Source of the DNA: Brachybacterium sp. FME24
Lineage (GTDB): Bacteria > Actinomycetota > Actinomycetes > Actinomycetales > Dermabacteraceae
Length of the DNA stretch: 64,000 nt
Assembly (NCBI RefSeq): GCF_014897705.1
Contig: NZ_JABUXV010000006.1
Location: forward strand, 1-64,000
Reading direction: 5' to 3'
Below the pieces are notes generated by a model, which was given only the letters and a program-made list of their open reading frames with translations, searched no databases and was not told where the DNA came from. Both the position numbers and the translations under genes were made by a program. Position 1 is the stretch's first letter; the number at the start of each line of letters is the position of its first letter. This document shows, piece by piece, positions 41,919-54,363 of the stretch.

Positions 41919-42058
41919 GACGCCCCCGGGGGCCTCGTGCACCGCACAGGTCACTCGTGACAGAATCGACCGTCGCCGGGGGCCGGAACGCCCCTGTGGA
42001 CCTGCACGTCCAGGGGTCGTCGTCCGCTGCCCCATACTCGACCATCCCAGGAGATCGA

Positions 42059-42361
42059 ATGCTCACCATTGCCATCGTGTGCGGCGCGGGGATTGCCACC
42101 TCCGCGCTGGTCGCGGAGCAGGTGCGTGATCACCTCGCGTCCCGCGGGCGCGACGCGCACGTCGTGCAGGCCACCGTGATGGACCTGCTCTCCGCCGACT
42201 TCCAGGCCGACATGGTGGTCAGCACCGTCGACCTTCCCGCGGCCCTCGGGATCCCGCAGGTCTCGGGAATGCCCCTGCTGCTGGGAACCAACCCTCAGGT
42301 CACCTACGACGACATCGATCGCCTGCTGGCGCGGATCGACGAGGAGGGGAAGGCTCGATGA
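42059..42361 (+). CDS. orphan PTS IIB-like protein (lactose/cellobiose or galactitol type)
   Basis: 100 residues. The start [19 protein letters not shown] is the IIB phosphocysteine loop (V-C-G-x-G-x-A-T-S) of galactitol/ascorbate-type PTS IIB domains, followed by the alternating strands and [18 protein letters not shown] and a C-terminal [11 protein letters not shown] helix. No IIA, IIC, HPr or enzyme I is in the window, and the gene is coupled to ispF by ATGA. It could be a sugar PTS fragment, or a signalling/phosphorelay module; function unknown. SD CAGGAGA before the ATG. Confidence 0.8.
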   Translation: MLTIAIVCGAGIATSALVAEQVRDHLASRGRDAHVVQATVMDLLSADFQADMVVSTVDLPAALGIPQVSGMPLLLGTNPQVTYDDIDRLLARIDEEGKAR

Positions 42362-42861
42362 GCCCCATCCCACCCCTACCCCGTGTGGGCATCGGGGTGG
42401 ACGTCCATGCCTTCGCTCCCGTCGAGGCCGAGCGCGAGCTCTGGATCGCCGGACTGCACTGGACGGGCGAGCCCGGTCTGGCCGGGCACTCCGATGCGGA
42501 CGTCGCCTGCCACGCCGCGTGCGACGCCCTGTTCTCCGCAGCGGGGATCGGTGACCTCGGGACGCATTTCGGGGTCGACCGTCCCGAGTGGGACGGCGCC
42601 TCGGGCGCGCGCCTGCTCGCGGAGGCGGCGCGGTCGGTCCGCGCAGCCGGTTTCCTGATCGGAAACATCTCAGTGCAGGTCATCGGCAATCGCCCGCGAC
42701 TGTCCGGTCGGCGCGAGGAGGCCTGCGCCGCGATGAGCGCGGCCGCCGGCGCCCCGGTGTCGGTCTCGGGCAGCACGTCCGATTCGCTCGGCCTGACCGG
42801 CCGTGGCGAGGGCCTCGCGGCAATGGCGACCGCCCTGGTCGTCGCCGAGCAGGAGAACTGA
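42358..42861 (+). CDS. ispF: 2-C-methyl-D-erythritol 2,4-cyclodiphosphate synthase IspF
   Basis: 167 residues. Fifth step of the MEP pathway, forms the cyclic diphosphate. Zinc site in [10 protein letters not shown] (Asp-x-His) and [16 protein letters not shown] (second metal His, D-A-D), then [10 protein letters not shown] and the closing [19 protein letters not shown]. Overlaps the PTS IIB-like gene (ATGA); AGGAG before the following ilvA start lies in its last codons. Confidence 0.95.
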   Translation: MSPIPPLPRVGIGVDVHAFAPVEAERELWIAGLHWTGEPGLAGHSDADVACHAACDALFSAAGIGDLGTHFGVDRPEWDGASGARLLAEAARSVRAAGFLIGNISVQVIGNRPRLSGRREEACAAMSAAAGAPVSVSGSTSDSLGLTGRGEGLAAMATALVVAEQEN

Positions 42862-42863
42862 CC

Positions 42864-44237
42864 ATGCCGACCGCCCCGAACGTTCCGACCACGCCACAGT
42901 CCTCGGATCGACCGCTGCCCGTGACCGCGGCGGACGTGGAAGCTGCTGCCGCGCGCCTGGAACCGGTGCTGCGGCGCACCCCTCTGCATCGCAGCGAGCG
43001 ACTGAGCGCACTCGCCGGGGCCCCGGTGTGGCTCAAGCGGGAGGACCTGCAGTCGGTGCGCTCCTACAAGCTGCGCGGCGCACACCTGTTCCTGGACTCC
43101 CTGGGCCCCAAGGCCCGCGCAGCCGGCGTGGTGGCCGCGAGTGCGGGCAATCATGCCCAGGGCGTCGCCCAGGCCTGCCGCACCCTCGGTATCCGCGGAC
43201 GCATCTACGTGCCCAGCACCACCCCGCGCCAGAAGCGCGAGCGGATCACCGCCATCGGCGGTGATCTCGTCGAGCTGGTGCTGTTCGGCGACACCTTCGA
43301 CGATGCGGCAGGAGCTGCGGCAGACGACGCCGAGCGCACCGGCGCGACCCAGGTTCCCCCCTTCGACCACGCGATGATCATGGCAGGCCAGGGCACTGTG
43401 GCCCTCGAGGCCGTCGATCAGCTGCGCACCGAGCACGGCCGCGAAGTCGCGACCGTGGTGCTGCCGGTGGGCGGGGGTGGGCTCCTCGGCGGCAGCGGAG
43501 CCTGGTTGCGGGAGCGGACCCCGTCCGTGCGGATCATCGGGGTCGAACCCGCCGGTGCGGCCTCGATGGCAGCTGCGATGCAGGCCGGGTACCCCGTGAG
43601 CCTGCACGACATGGATCGCTTCGTCGACGGCGCCGCCGTGCGCCAGGTCGGCGCAGAGCCGCTGCGCATGGTGTCGTCGATCGATCCCGAGCTGGTCGCG
43701 GTCGACGAAGGCGCCGTCTGCACGGAGATGCTCGCGCTCTACCAGGTCGACGGCATCATCGCCGAGCCCGCCGGGGCCCTGGCCGCGACCGCCGTCGCCA
43801 CCGGCAGGCTGGAACGCCCCGAACAGCCCGAACGCGCGGTCGCGGAGGCGTCGTCCGCGCAGGAGCAGACGCGCCCGGACGAGGATCGCGGCGACATCAT
43901 CGTGGTCCTCTCGGGAGGCAACAACGATGTCTCGCGCTACCACGAGGTCATCGAGCGTTCCCTGGTGCACGAGGGCCTGAAGCACTACTTCCTGGTCACT
44001 TTTCCCCAGGAGCCCGGGGCGCTGCGTCGTTTCCTGGATCGCGTGCTCGGGCCCCACGACGACATCGTGCTGTTCGACTACATCAAGCGCAACAACCGCG
44101 AGGAGGGGCCCGCACTGGTGGGCCTCGAGATCGGCGAACACCGCGATCTCGAGCCGCTGATGGCTCGGATGGCAGCCTCGAACATGGAGATCGAGCGCGT
44201 CGATCCCCGCGACCCGATCTACCGCTACCTCACCTGA
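42864..44237 (+). CDS. ilvA: threonine ammonia-lyase (IlvA)
   Basis: 457 residues. PLP enzyme making 2-oxobutanoate from threonine for isoleucine. PLP Lys in VRSYKLRGA (~64), GNHAQGVA, Gly-rich phosphate loop VGGGGLLGG, and a C-terminal ACT-like regulatory domain (~365-457: HEGLKHYFLVTFPQEPGALR; GLEIGEHRDLEPLM). Between the two there is a Glu/Pro/Ala/Gln insertion of ~28 residues (313-342), low complexity and possibly a flexible linker. Start ATG three bases after the ispF stop. Confidence 0.94.
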   Translation: MPTAPNVPTTPQSSDRPLPVTAADVEAAAARLEPVLRRTPLHRSERLSALAGAPVWLKREDLQSVRSYKLRGAHLFLDSLGPKARAAGVVAASAGNHAQGVAQACRTLGIRGRIYVPSTTPRQKRERITAIGGDLVELVLFGDTFDDAAGAAADDAERTGATQVPPFDHAMIMAGQGTVALEAVDQLRTEHGREVATVVLPVGGGGLLGGSGAWLRERTPSVRIIGVEPAGAASMAAAMQAGYPVSLHDMDRFVDGAAVRQVGAEPLRMVSSIDPELVAVDEGAVCTEMLALYQVDGIIAEPAGALAATAVATGRLERPEQPERAVAEASSAQEQTRPDEDRGDIIVVLSGGNNDVSRYHEVIERSLVHEGLKHYFLVTFPQEPGALRRFLDRVLGPHDDIVLFDYIKRNNREEGPALVGLEIGEHRDLEPLMARMAASNMEIERVDPRDPIYRYLT

Positions 44238-44277
44238 GCGATCAGAGGGGCCCTCGAGCGCGCGGCGCCGCCACGTT

Positions 44278-44352
44278 CTGCTGGGTCCGGTCCGTCTGCA
44301 CCACGCCCTGCGGGGTCTGGTTCGGCTGGATCACGCCGTGCTGCGTCACGCC
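44278..44352 (-). repeat. 30-bp direct repeat with a partial third copy downstream of galE
   Basis: Two 30-bp imperfect units (44278-44307 and 44308-44337) and a 15-bp partial one. Read on the minus strand they are translatable as GVIQPNQTPQ, GVVQTDRTQQ and similar units within a ~36-residue frame ending near 44240. A GGGAGG lies just upstream of a GTG, so a small Gln/Val-rich peptide gene is conceivable, but the length and position after galE do not prove coding. Confidence 0.7.
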
Positions 44353-44387
44353 TCCCGCCGATCCACCAGGGAGTCGAGGAGGCGAGG

Positions 44388-45386
44388 TCAGGTCTCGGGG
44401 TAGGCCTCCACATCGGGGGCCACCGCCCTCGAGCGGGCCTCGACGGCTGAACGGACGATGTCGTCCAGGCTGTGCTCCGACTTCCAGCCGAGGTGCTGCG
44501 CGATGCGGTCCCCCGAGCAGATCAGACGAGCCGGGTCCCCGGCGCGACGTGCCCCGATCTCGGGCGTGATCTCGGTCCCCTGGGCACGTGCGATCGCGTC
44601 GATGACCTCGAGCACGCTCGAGCCCTCGCCGGTGCCGACGTTGAACACGCGGTGCGGCCGGTCCTCGCCGCGCAGGTAGTCGAGTGCCGCGATATGGGCA
44701 TGGGCGAGGTCCAGGACATGCACGTAGTCCCGGATGCAGGTGCCGTCGGGAGTGTCGTAGTCGTCGCCGAACACGATCGGGGTCTTGCCCTGCTCGAGGC
44801 GATCCAGCACGATCGGCACCAGGTTCATCACCGCGGTGTCGGCGAGTTCGGGCCAGCCGGCTCCGGCGACATTGAAATACCGAAGAGCCACGGTGCGCAT
44901 GTCGTGCGCGCGTTCGGCGTCGGCCAGCATCCATTCGCCGACATACTTGGTCGCTCCGTACGGGTTGATCGGCGCCGGGGTGAGGTCCTCGGTGACGAGG
45001 TCGACGTCCGGCACCCCGTACACGGCGGCGGAGGAGGAGAACACCACGTCGCGCACCTCGGCGCGCGCACAGGCGGCCAGGACGTTCGCGAGGCCACCGA
45101 TGTTGTCGTGCCAGTACATCTCGGGCTTCTCGACGGATTCCCCCACCTGCTTGTGGGCGGCGAAGTGGATCACCGAATCCGCACCGGAGGCACGCATCTG
45201 GAAGGCGAGCTTCTCGCTCGCATCAGCGGCGGTGATGTCGAGCTCGATCAGCTCGGCACCCTTCGTACGCTCCTGGTTCCCGGTGGACAGGTTGTCGACG
45301 ACGACCACCTGCACCCCGTTCTCCACGAGAAGTCGCACCACGTGCGACCCGATGTATCCAGCGCCACCGATCACGAGAGTTGTCAT
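44388..45386 (-). CDS. galE: UDP-glucose 4-epimerase GalE
   Basis: 332 residues. Interconverts UDP-glucose and UDP-galactose. NAD-binding GGAGYIGSHVV (~5-15), VDNLSTG, catalytic Ser and YxxxK in NPYGATKYVGEWMLADAE (Tyr ~149, Lys ~153), RYFNVAGAGWP. ATG at 45386 chosen because the Rossmann motif follows at once and TACGCT ends seven bases before it. Convergent with ilvA. Likely feeds wall or capsule sugars. Confidence 0.95.
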   Translation of the reverse strand: MTTLVIGGAGYIGSHVVRLLVENGVQVVVVDNLSTGNQERTKGAELIELDITAADASEKLAFQMRASGADSVIHFAAHKQVGESVEKPEMYWHDNIGGLANVLAACARAEVRDVVFSSSAAVYGVPDVDLVTEDLTPAPINPYGATKYVGEWMLADAERAHDMRTVALRYFNVAGAGWPELADTAVMNLVPIVLDRLEQGKTPIVFGDDYDTPDGTCIRDYVHVLDLAHAHIAALDYLRGEDRPHRVFNVGTGEGSSVLEVIDAIARAQGTEITPEIGARRAGDPARLICSGDRIAQHLGWKSEHSLDDIVRSAVEARSRAVAPDVEAYPET

Positions 45387-45393
45387 GGGGGAA

Positions 45394-45399
45394 AGCGTA
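45394..45399 (-). promoter_or_regulatory. -10 TACGCT, leaderless start of galE
   Basis: TACGCT on the minus strand, seven bases (TTCCCCC) before the ATG. Confidence 0.55.
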
Positions 45400-45435
45400 C
45401 CGGGCCTCAGCAGGCACACCCTGCAGAGACGGCGC

Positions 45436-45472
45436 GGCGACGGCGGAGATCCGGTGGCGCTCCGCCGTCGCC
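45436..45472 (-). terminator. stem-loop after guaB1
   Basis: Perfect 13-bp inverted repeat GGCGACGGCGGAG / CTCCGCCGTCGCC with an 11-base loop, 13 bases beyond the guaB1 stop and upstream of the galE promoter. Confidence 0.8.
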
Positions 45473-45484
45473 TCGGACCTGCGC

Positions 45485-47002
<1,518 letters not shown>

Positions 47003-47039
47003 TCACAGGCAGATGCGGGACGATTCGTCCTCGTGAATC

Positions 47040-47045
47040 TAGGAT
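47040..47045 (+). promoter_or_regulatory. -10 TAGGAT, leaderless start of the large LCP gene
   Basis: TAGGAT, seven bases (GTAGCGC) before the ATG at 47053. Faces guaB1's promoter across a short divergent region. Confidence 0.55.
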
Positions 47046-47052
47046 GTAGCGC

Positions 47053-49560
47053 ATGACGGACCCTTCCTCAGCCTCTCGGCGCAGGCGCCGTCGGTCCGGC
47101 AGACACCAGGAGCCGGTTCGACGCGCGTCGTCGACGCCGCTTCCGCCCGACGAGGCTCGGAACAATCGGGACGCCGCTTTCGGCTCCCCCAACCCACGAC
47201 GCACCTGGATCGGCGACTCCGCTGCATCCGCGTCGTCCGCAGATGGAGCGACGTCCGCCTCCTCAGCACCGTCCGCGTCGTCCGCTCCCTCCGCAGCGTC
47301 TGCGACCCCCGGCTCCTCCGACTCCTCCGACTCCTCGGCAGACTCCTCGGCAGACTCCTCGGCACCGTCGGCAGATGCCGCGCCCAGCCCCTCGGCGCCG
47401 CAGACCCCGGGATCACAACCAGCCGGCTCGCAGCCCACTGCGCAGACGACGGAATCACAGCCCTCCGCGCCGCAGCCCTCGACCGACGCGCCCCCGCGAC
47501 GTCCCCGTGGCCGCCGCGCCGCCTTCCCCCTCACCGAGGACGCCGGAGCCGCCGCGAACGCGGGCACGGCCTCCGCTGCAGGCCCGGCCGCCGGCGCCAG
47601 GGCCTCATCCCCTGGCTCTCCGAGCGCCTGGACCCCGGCACGTGCCGGCTCCGATCCGCAGAGTCGCTCGGCGCCCGATCCGGACCCGCTGCATGACGCC
47701 TGGTCGAGCGATCACACGGCCACAGAGCACGATGCGTGGTCATCAGGGATCGCCCCGCAGTCCTCGACAGAACCCGCGGCGCCCGGCGAGGGCGCCCCCA
47801 CTGCTGTCACCGGGACCCCCGGCGCACAGTCCCCCGCGCCGGCGCCGGCGAGCGCCCCGGAGGTCGGTGCCGCTGGAGCTGGATCTGGTGACGGGACCGC
47901 AGGATCTGGTGGCGGTGCCGCAGGATCTGGTGACGATGCCGCAGGATCTGGTGACGATGCCGCAGGATCTGGTGGCGGGACCGCAGGAACGCCCGCCGCA
48001 GCGACCGGTTCACTCCGCAAGGTCGCCTTCTGGACCGTCCTGACGTCCTTCCTCCCCGGCTCCGGACTGGTCACCACACGTCTGCGCCGGTTCGGCTGGG
48101 TGCTGCTGGCGATCCTGGTCCTGACCATTGTCGCGCTGGCCGCCTTCCTGGCGCTCGGCGATCCGCTGCGCAACGGCATGATGCTGCTGACCAACCGATC
48201 CGTCCTGCTCGGGCTCATGGTCATGGCGGGAGTCGTCGGTCTCATCTGGGCGCTGCAGATCGTGCTGGCGAATCTCGCCCACTCGACCCGGCAGCGCCTC
48301 CAGGGCTCGAAACGCTATGTGGCCCTGGGCCTGGCTGCGCTGATGGTGGTCGGTGTCGCCCTTCCCTTCGGTCGCGGCCTGCAGTCGCTCTGGGCGACGC
48401 AGAGACTGCTCGGCTCGGAGACCGTCTTCGGGGGCTTCGGCGGCGAGGACCACCCGCTCGCCGAAGGGAAGGACCCCTGGGCGAACACGGAACGGGTGAA
48501 CATCCTGCTGCTGGGGCAGGATGCGGGAGACGACCGCACCGGTACCCGTCCAGACACGATCATGGTGGCCTCGGTCGACACCGACACCGGGCAGACCGCC
48601 CTGTTCTCGATCCCTCGCAACCTCGAGAAGGTCGAGTTCCCGAAGGGGACCACGGCAGCGAAGGCCTTCCCGGACGGATTCGACTACTTCGGCCCGAACC
48701 AGGACCTCATCAACGCGGTCTGGACCTGGGCCGAGGACCGACCCGACCTCTTCCCGGACGACCCCAACCCCGGGCTGACGGCGACACGCCTGGCGGTCGA
48801 GGAGACGCTGGGGCTGGAGACCGACTTCTACGCGATGGTGAACCTCCAGGGCTTCGAGGACCTCGTCAACGCGATCGGCGGGGTGGACATGGTCGTCGAG
48901 CGTCGAATCCCCATCGGCGGCGGCGCGAGCTCGATCGACGGGTACATCGAACCCGGCCAGCAGAAGCTCGACGGCTTCCACGCCCTGTGGTACGCCCGCT
49001 CCCGCGAGGGCTCCAATGACTTCAACCGCAACTGCCGCCAACAGCGGATCGTGCGGAGGGTGGCGGAGGAGGCGGATCCGGCGACCCTGGCCCTCTCGGT
49101 CCCCAAACTGGTCTCCGCCACCGAGGCCAACATCCAGACGGACATCCCCGTCTCCAACCTGGACGCCTTCGTCGACCTCGCCCTGCGGATCAAGGACGGC
49201 GGGTTCACCTCCTACCCGATCACGCCGGACGTGACCCCGTCGTCCAACCCGGACTTCGAGTACCTCGAATCCTGGGTGGACGCCTCGATCGAGGACTCCA
49301 TGAAGAAGGACCCGCCGGAGTCCGTACAAGGGGAGACCGAGCCTGGTTCGAGCGATCCCGCCGATACCGGAGCTGCGCCCGAGGAGGAGAGCAGTTCCGA
49401 GGATTCCGCGGACGCCACCTCCGAGGAGGAGACGACGGAGGAGCCGACGGAGGAGACCTCCTCCTCGGAGGGGGAGACCACCGAGGCGACGGAGACCGAG
49501 GCCCCGGTGATCGATCAGGATCCGCTGAAGTCCTGCCTCCCCGGCGCCGAGCAGGGCTGA
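47053..49560 (+). CDS. large LytR-CpsA-Psr (LCP) family protein with disordered N-terminal domain
   Basis: 835 residues. The first ~315 residues are low complexity: Arg-rich start (SRRRRRRSGR), Ser/Ala/Pro-rich stretches, and a 7-residue Gly/Ser/Asp repeat (~276-310). Then at least four hydrophobic segments (~320-345, ~355-375, ~385-410, ~425-445), more than the single helix of most LCP enzymes. LCP domain ~480-700 (VNILLLGQDAGDDRTGTRPD, SIPRNLEKVEFP, AIGGVDMVVERRIPIG, LWYARSREGSNDFNRNCRQQ). Tail ~745-835 acidic, Ser/Glu/Thr, ending near a Cys (KSCLPG). Attaches polymers to the wall. Confidence 0.9.
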   Translation: MTDPSSASRRRRRRSGRHQEPVRRASSTPLPPDEARNNRDAAFGSPNPRRTWIGDSAASASSADGATSASSAPSASSAPSAASATPGSSDSSDSSADSSADSSAPSADAAPSPSAPQTPGSQPAGSQPTAQTTESQPSAPQPSTDAPPRRPRGRRAAFPLTEDAGAAANAGTASAAGPAAGARASSPGSPSAWTPARAGSDPQSRSAPDPDPLHDAWSSDHTATEHDAWSSGIAPQSSTEPAAPGEGAPTAVTGTPGAQSPAPAPASAPEVGAAGAGSGDGTAGSGGGAAGSGDDAAGSGDDAAGSGGGTAGTPAAATGSLRKVAFWTVLTSFLPGSGLVTTRLRRFGWVLLAILVLTIVALAAFLALGDPLRNGMMLLTNRSVLLGLMVMAGVVGLIWALQIVLANLAHSTRQRLQGSKRYVALGLAALMVVGVALPFGRGLQSLWATQRLLGSETVFGGFGGEDHPLAEGKDPWANTERVNILLLGQDAGDDRTGTRPDTIMVASVDTDTGQTALFSIPRNLEKVEFPKGTTAAKAFPDGFDYFGPNQDLINAVWTWAEDRPDLFPDDPNPGLTATRLAVEETLGLETDFYAMVNLQGFEDLVNAIGGVDMVVERRIPIGGGASSIDGYIEPGQQKLDGFHALWYARSREGSNDFNRNCRQQRIVRRVAEEADPATLALSVPKLVSATEANIQTDIPVSNLDAFVDLALRIKDGGFTSYPITPDVTPSSNPDFEYLESWVDASIEDSMKKDPPESVQGETEPGSSDPADTGAAPEEESSSEDSADATSEEETTEEPTEETSSSEGETTEATETEAPVIDQDPLKSCLPGAEQG
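47878..47982 (+). repeat. 21-bp tandem repeat, five copies, coding (7-residue unit)
   Basis: Five copies of a 21-bp unit (core GCAGGATCTGGTGACGATGC) in frame in the LCP gene, encoding A-G-S-G-D/G-D/G-A/T units. Copies 3 and 4 are identical; the others differ at a few third positions. Suggests repeat expansion in a disordered linker. Confidence 0.9.
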
Positions 49561-49651
49561 CTGCACGGCAGGAGCTCAGCGGATCAGCGCCGCCGAGCGA
49601 CGCGCTCCACCGCTCCCGCCCCCACCGGCACAGGTCGCAACGTTGTGCTGA

Positions 49652-51079
49652 TCAGTCCAGCAGCTGCAGCAGGGCGTTCTCGATCAGCTCGGGCATGGCC
49701 GGGTGGATCCAGTACTGGGTGGTGGCGATGTCGCGGGCGGTCTGTCCGGTGCTCATCGCCTGGATCAGCAGCTGGATCAGGGTGGTGGCCTCGGGGCCGA
49801 TGATGTGCGCACCGAGGATCTCGGTGGTCTCGGCGTCGGCGATGATCTTCGCGAAGCCGGTGGTGTCCTCCATCGCCCAGCCGTAGGCGATGGAGGCGTA
49901 CTCCTGGACCCCGACCCTGACCGCGCGGCCGCTGCGCCGGGCCGTCTCCTCGTCGAGCCCCACCCATGCCACCTGCGGGTGCGTGAAGACACCGCTGGGG
50001 ATCGGCATCGTGTCGGAGCGGCGCAGCTGTTCGGGGTGCAGGATGTTGTGCCGCACGATGCGCTGCTCGTGGTTGGCGACGTGCTTCAGCTGATGCGCGC
50101 TCGAGAGGTCGCCGAGCGCCCAGAGGCCCTCCAGGACGCCGCCGCCGCCGAGTACCCGTTGGAACTCGTCGACCTCCACGCGGCCGTCGTCCGCGATGTC
50201 GATCCCGGCGGCCGGTGCCTCCAGCAGATCGGAGTTGGGGCGGCGTCCGACCGCCACCAGCAGCTCTTCGGCGTGCAGCACGACCTCCGTGCCATCGCGC
50301 TCGCCCCGCAGCTGGACCCCGGCGTCGGTGCGGTGCACGGACGTGGTCGACAGCCGGGTCTCCAGATGCAGACGCTCGCCGAGGATCTCGGTCAGTCGTG
50401 CCGAGACATCGGTGTCGGCCGCGCTCAGCACCCGCTCGGAGCGAGCGATGAGCGTGACCTCGACACCGAGGGAGGCGAACACGTGCGCCATCTCCACGGC
50501 GATCACTCCGGAGCCGAGGATCGCCAGGGAGGCGGGCAGCTGCGCGATCCGCATGATCGTGTCCGAGGTGTGCGGGGAGGCGTCGGCGAGACCGTCGATC
50601 GGAGGCAGCACTGGCCGGGAGCCGGCGCCCAGCACGATCGTGTCGGCGGTGATCGTCCGTTCCCCGCCGTCGGGGGTGTGCACACGCAGCGACTTCGCCC
50701 CGGTGAAGGTCGCGGTACCACGCAGCAGGGTGAGGTTGGCGTTGTCCTCGTGGGCGCGGCGGTATTCCTCCCCACCCGCGATGATCGGGTCGATGCGCCC
50801 GAAGATGCGGTCGCGGATCGCCGGCCAGTCCACATGGCGCAGCTGCTCGGTGAGGCCGAAGCGGGCGGACTCCGCGGGGGTGGCAGCGAGGTTCGCGGTG
50901 TGCACGAACATCTTGGTGGGGATGCACCCGAGGTTCAGGCAGGTCCCTCCGAAGACGTGGTCCGGGCCTACGCCGCGGTCGATCTGGACGATGCTGCGGT
51001 CGATGAACTCGGGGCCCGGGAACGAGTTCGCGGAGCCGGAGCCGATCAGGGCGATGTCATAATGGGTCACGTCGGTCAC
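49652..51079 (-). CDS. mtr: mycothione reductase
   Basis: 475 residues. NADPH-dependent flavoprotein that reduces oxidised mycothiol, the actinobacterial glutathione analogue. FAD motif IALIGSGSANS (~10-20), redox disulfide GGTCLNLGCIPTKM (~40-53), NAD motif ILGSGVIAVEMAHVFASLG, second FAD motif GLWALGDLS, C-terminal catalytic His in IHPAMPELIENALLQLL. GTG at 51079 chosen: it lies directly before the FAD motif and TACTCT ends six bases upstream. The next gene on the strand is a MerR regulator 79 bases away. Confidence 0.94.
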   Translation of the reverse strand: MTDVTHYDIALIGSGSANSFPGPEFIDRSIVQIDRGVGPDHVFGGTCLNLGCIPTKMFVHTANLAATPAESARFGLTEQLRHVDWPAIRDRIFGRIDPIIAGGEEYRRAHEDNANLTLLRGTATFTGAKSLRVHTPDGGERTITADTIVLGAGSRPVLPPIDGLADASPHTSDTIMRIAQLPASLAILGSGVIAVEMAHVFASLGVEVTLIARSERVLSAADTDVSARLTEILGERLHLETRLSTTSVHRTDAGVQLRGERDGTEVVLHAEELLVAVGRRPNSDLLEAPAAGIDIADDGRVEVDEFQRVLGGGGVLEGLWALGDLSSAHQLKHVANHEQRIVRHNILHPEQLRRSDTMPIPSGVFTHPQVAWVGLDEETARRSGRAVRVGVQEYASIAYGWAMEDTTGFAKIIADAETTEILGAHIIGPEATTLIQLLIQAMSTGQTARDIATTQYWIHPAMPELIENALLQLLD

Positions 51080-51085
51080 CGCCCC

Positions 51086-51091
51086 AGAGTA
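51086..51091 (-). promoter_or_regulatory. -10 TACTCT, leaderless start of mtr
   Basis: TACTCT on the minus strand, six bases (GGGGCG) before the GTG at 51079. Confidence 0.6.
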
Positions 51092-51158
51092 GTCGTCCCG
51101 ACGCCGAGATAGGCGGTCAGCTCTGCGGACGCCGCCAGCAGCGCGAGGCCCCGCCCGG

Positions 51159-51785
51159 TCACCCGATCCCGCGAGACGGCCAGGGCGGAGCGGACCGAGG
51201 AGTTCTCCCCATGCCGCGGACCTCGCCGAGCACCAGCGCGATGTCCACCAGCGGGTGTCCGCCACGACGCAGGAGGTGGACCAGCTCGGCATCGTGCACC
51301 TCCTGAGGTGGGTACAGGCGCTGACCGCTGCCCTGCTCGCGCTGCGGAGTGATCAGGTTCAGGCTCTCCCAGTGCCGCAGCGTGGCGGGAGAGATCCGGA
51401 GCCGACCGGCGAGCTCCCCGATCCGCAGCACCCGGGTCGCCCTGGCCCGATACCGGTGCGGGTCCTCGCCGAGCTCCTCCACGGTGCGCTCCAGGACGGC
51501 GAGGGTGGCGCGATCTCGCAGCAGCTGCTCATGCGCACGATCCAGCAGCGTGAGCGCCCCCTCGAGGTCATCGCGGTGCAGGGAGGTCATGATCTCCAGC
51601 GCGGAGCGGTGGCCGATCGCGCGGACCAGCGCGAGGAAGGCGCGCAGCGCCGCCGCGTGATGGGCGGTGTACATGCGGTGCCCGGACGCGGTGCGCTCGG
51701 TGCCCGGCAGGGCGCCCGCCTCTTCGTAGTTCCGCACTGCCTGGGTCGACAGACCATGCTCTCGGGCGAGATCGACCGGTCGCAT
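51159..51785 (-). CDS. MerR-family regulator with two helix-turn-helix domains
   Basis: 208 residues. Two MerR-type HTH units: ~1-70 (RPVDLAREHGLSTQAVRNYE) and ~113-180 (LRIGELAGRLRISPATLRHWE), each preceding a wing-like stretch (GHRMYTAHHAAALRAFLALV; GQRLYPPQEVHDAELVHLLR). The mid part is a helical dimerisation segment. The effector domain normally following is absent. SD AAAGGAGGTCGAG just before the ATG at 51785. Divergent from the UvrA paralogue (145 bases), which is the likely target; mtr on the same strand is another candidate. Confidence 0.85.
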   Translation of the reverse strand: MRPVDLAREHGLSTQAVRNYEEAGALPGTERTASGHRMYTAHHAAALRAFLALVRAIGHRSALEIMTSLHRDDLEGALTLLDRAHEQLLRDRATLAVLERTVEELGEDPHRYRARATRVLRIGELAGRLRISPATLRHWESLNLITPQREQGSGQRLYPPQEVHDAELVHLLRRGGHPLVDIALVLGEVRGMGRTPRSAPPWPSRGIG

Positions 51786-51870
51786 CTCGACCTCCTTTGA
51801 GGTTCTGTGGCGATTCTTCTCCTGTTCGGGCACGACAGGCCGATCCAGGTCTACACGGGAATCTCAAGGA

Positions 51871-51876
51871 TACGAT
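51871..51876 (+). promoter_or_regulatory. -10 TACGAT of the UvrA paralogue gene
   Basis: TACGAT with an extended upstream AAGGA gives a ~45-base leader that carries GGAGGATTG, the Shine-Dalgarno for the ATG at 51930. It lies within the divergent MerR/UvrA region where the regulator would bind. Confidence 0.45.
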
Positions 51877-51929
51877 CGAGCGTGGCGGGAACTGCTCCGG
51901 CCGCCTGCTCCCGACGCCCTGGAGGATTG

Positions 51930-54314
<2,385 letters not shown>

Positions 54315-54351
54315 CACCACGCAGGGGTCAGGCGGGACGTCGATGCCCCGA

Positions 54352-54357
54352 TATCCT
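54352..54357 (+). promoter_or_regulatory. -10 TATCCT, leaderless start of the RlmA-type methyltransferase
   Basis: TATCCT, six bases (GTCGAG) before the GTG at 54364. An upstream ATG at 54343 lies before the box and so could not be used by this transcript. Confidence 0.6.
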
Positions 54358-54363
54358 GTCGAG

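Noticed and set aside
41151..42035. Longer IspD with 43 extra N-terminal residues
   Set aside because: The extra part is Arg/Gly-rich without family match and the -10 box lies inside it; the GTG at 41906 fits better.
47878..47982. CRISPR-like or minisatellite array
   Set aside because: Contiguous 21-bp coding repeats without spacers; they encode a protein linker.
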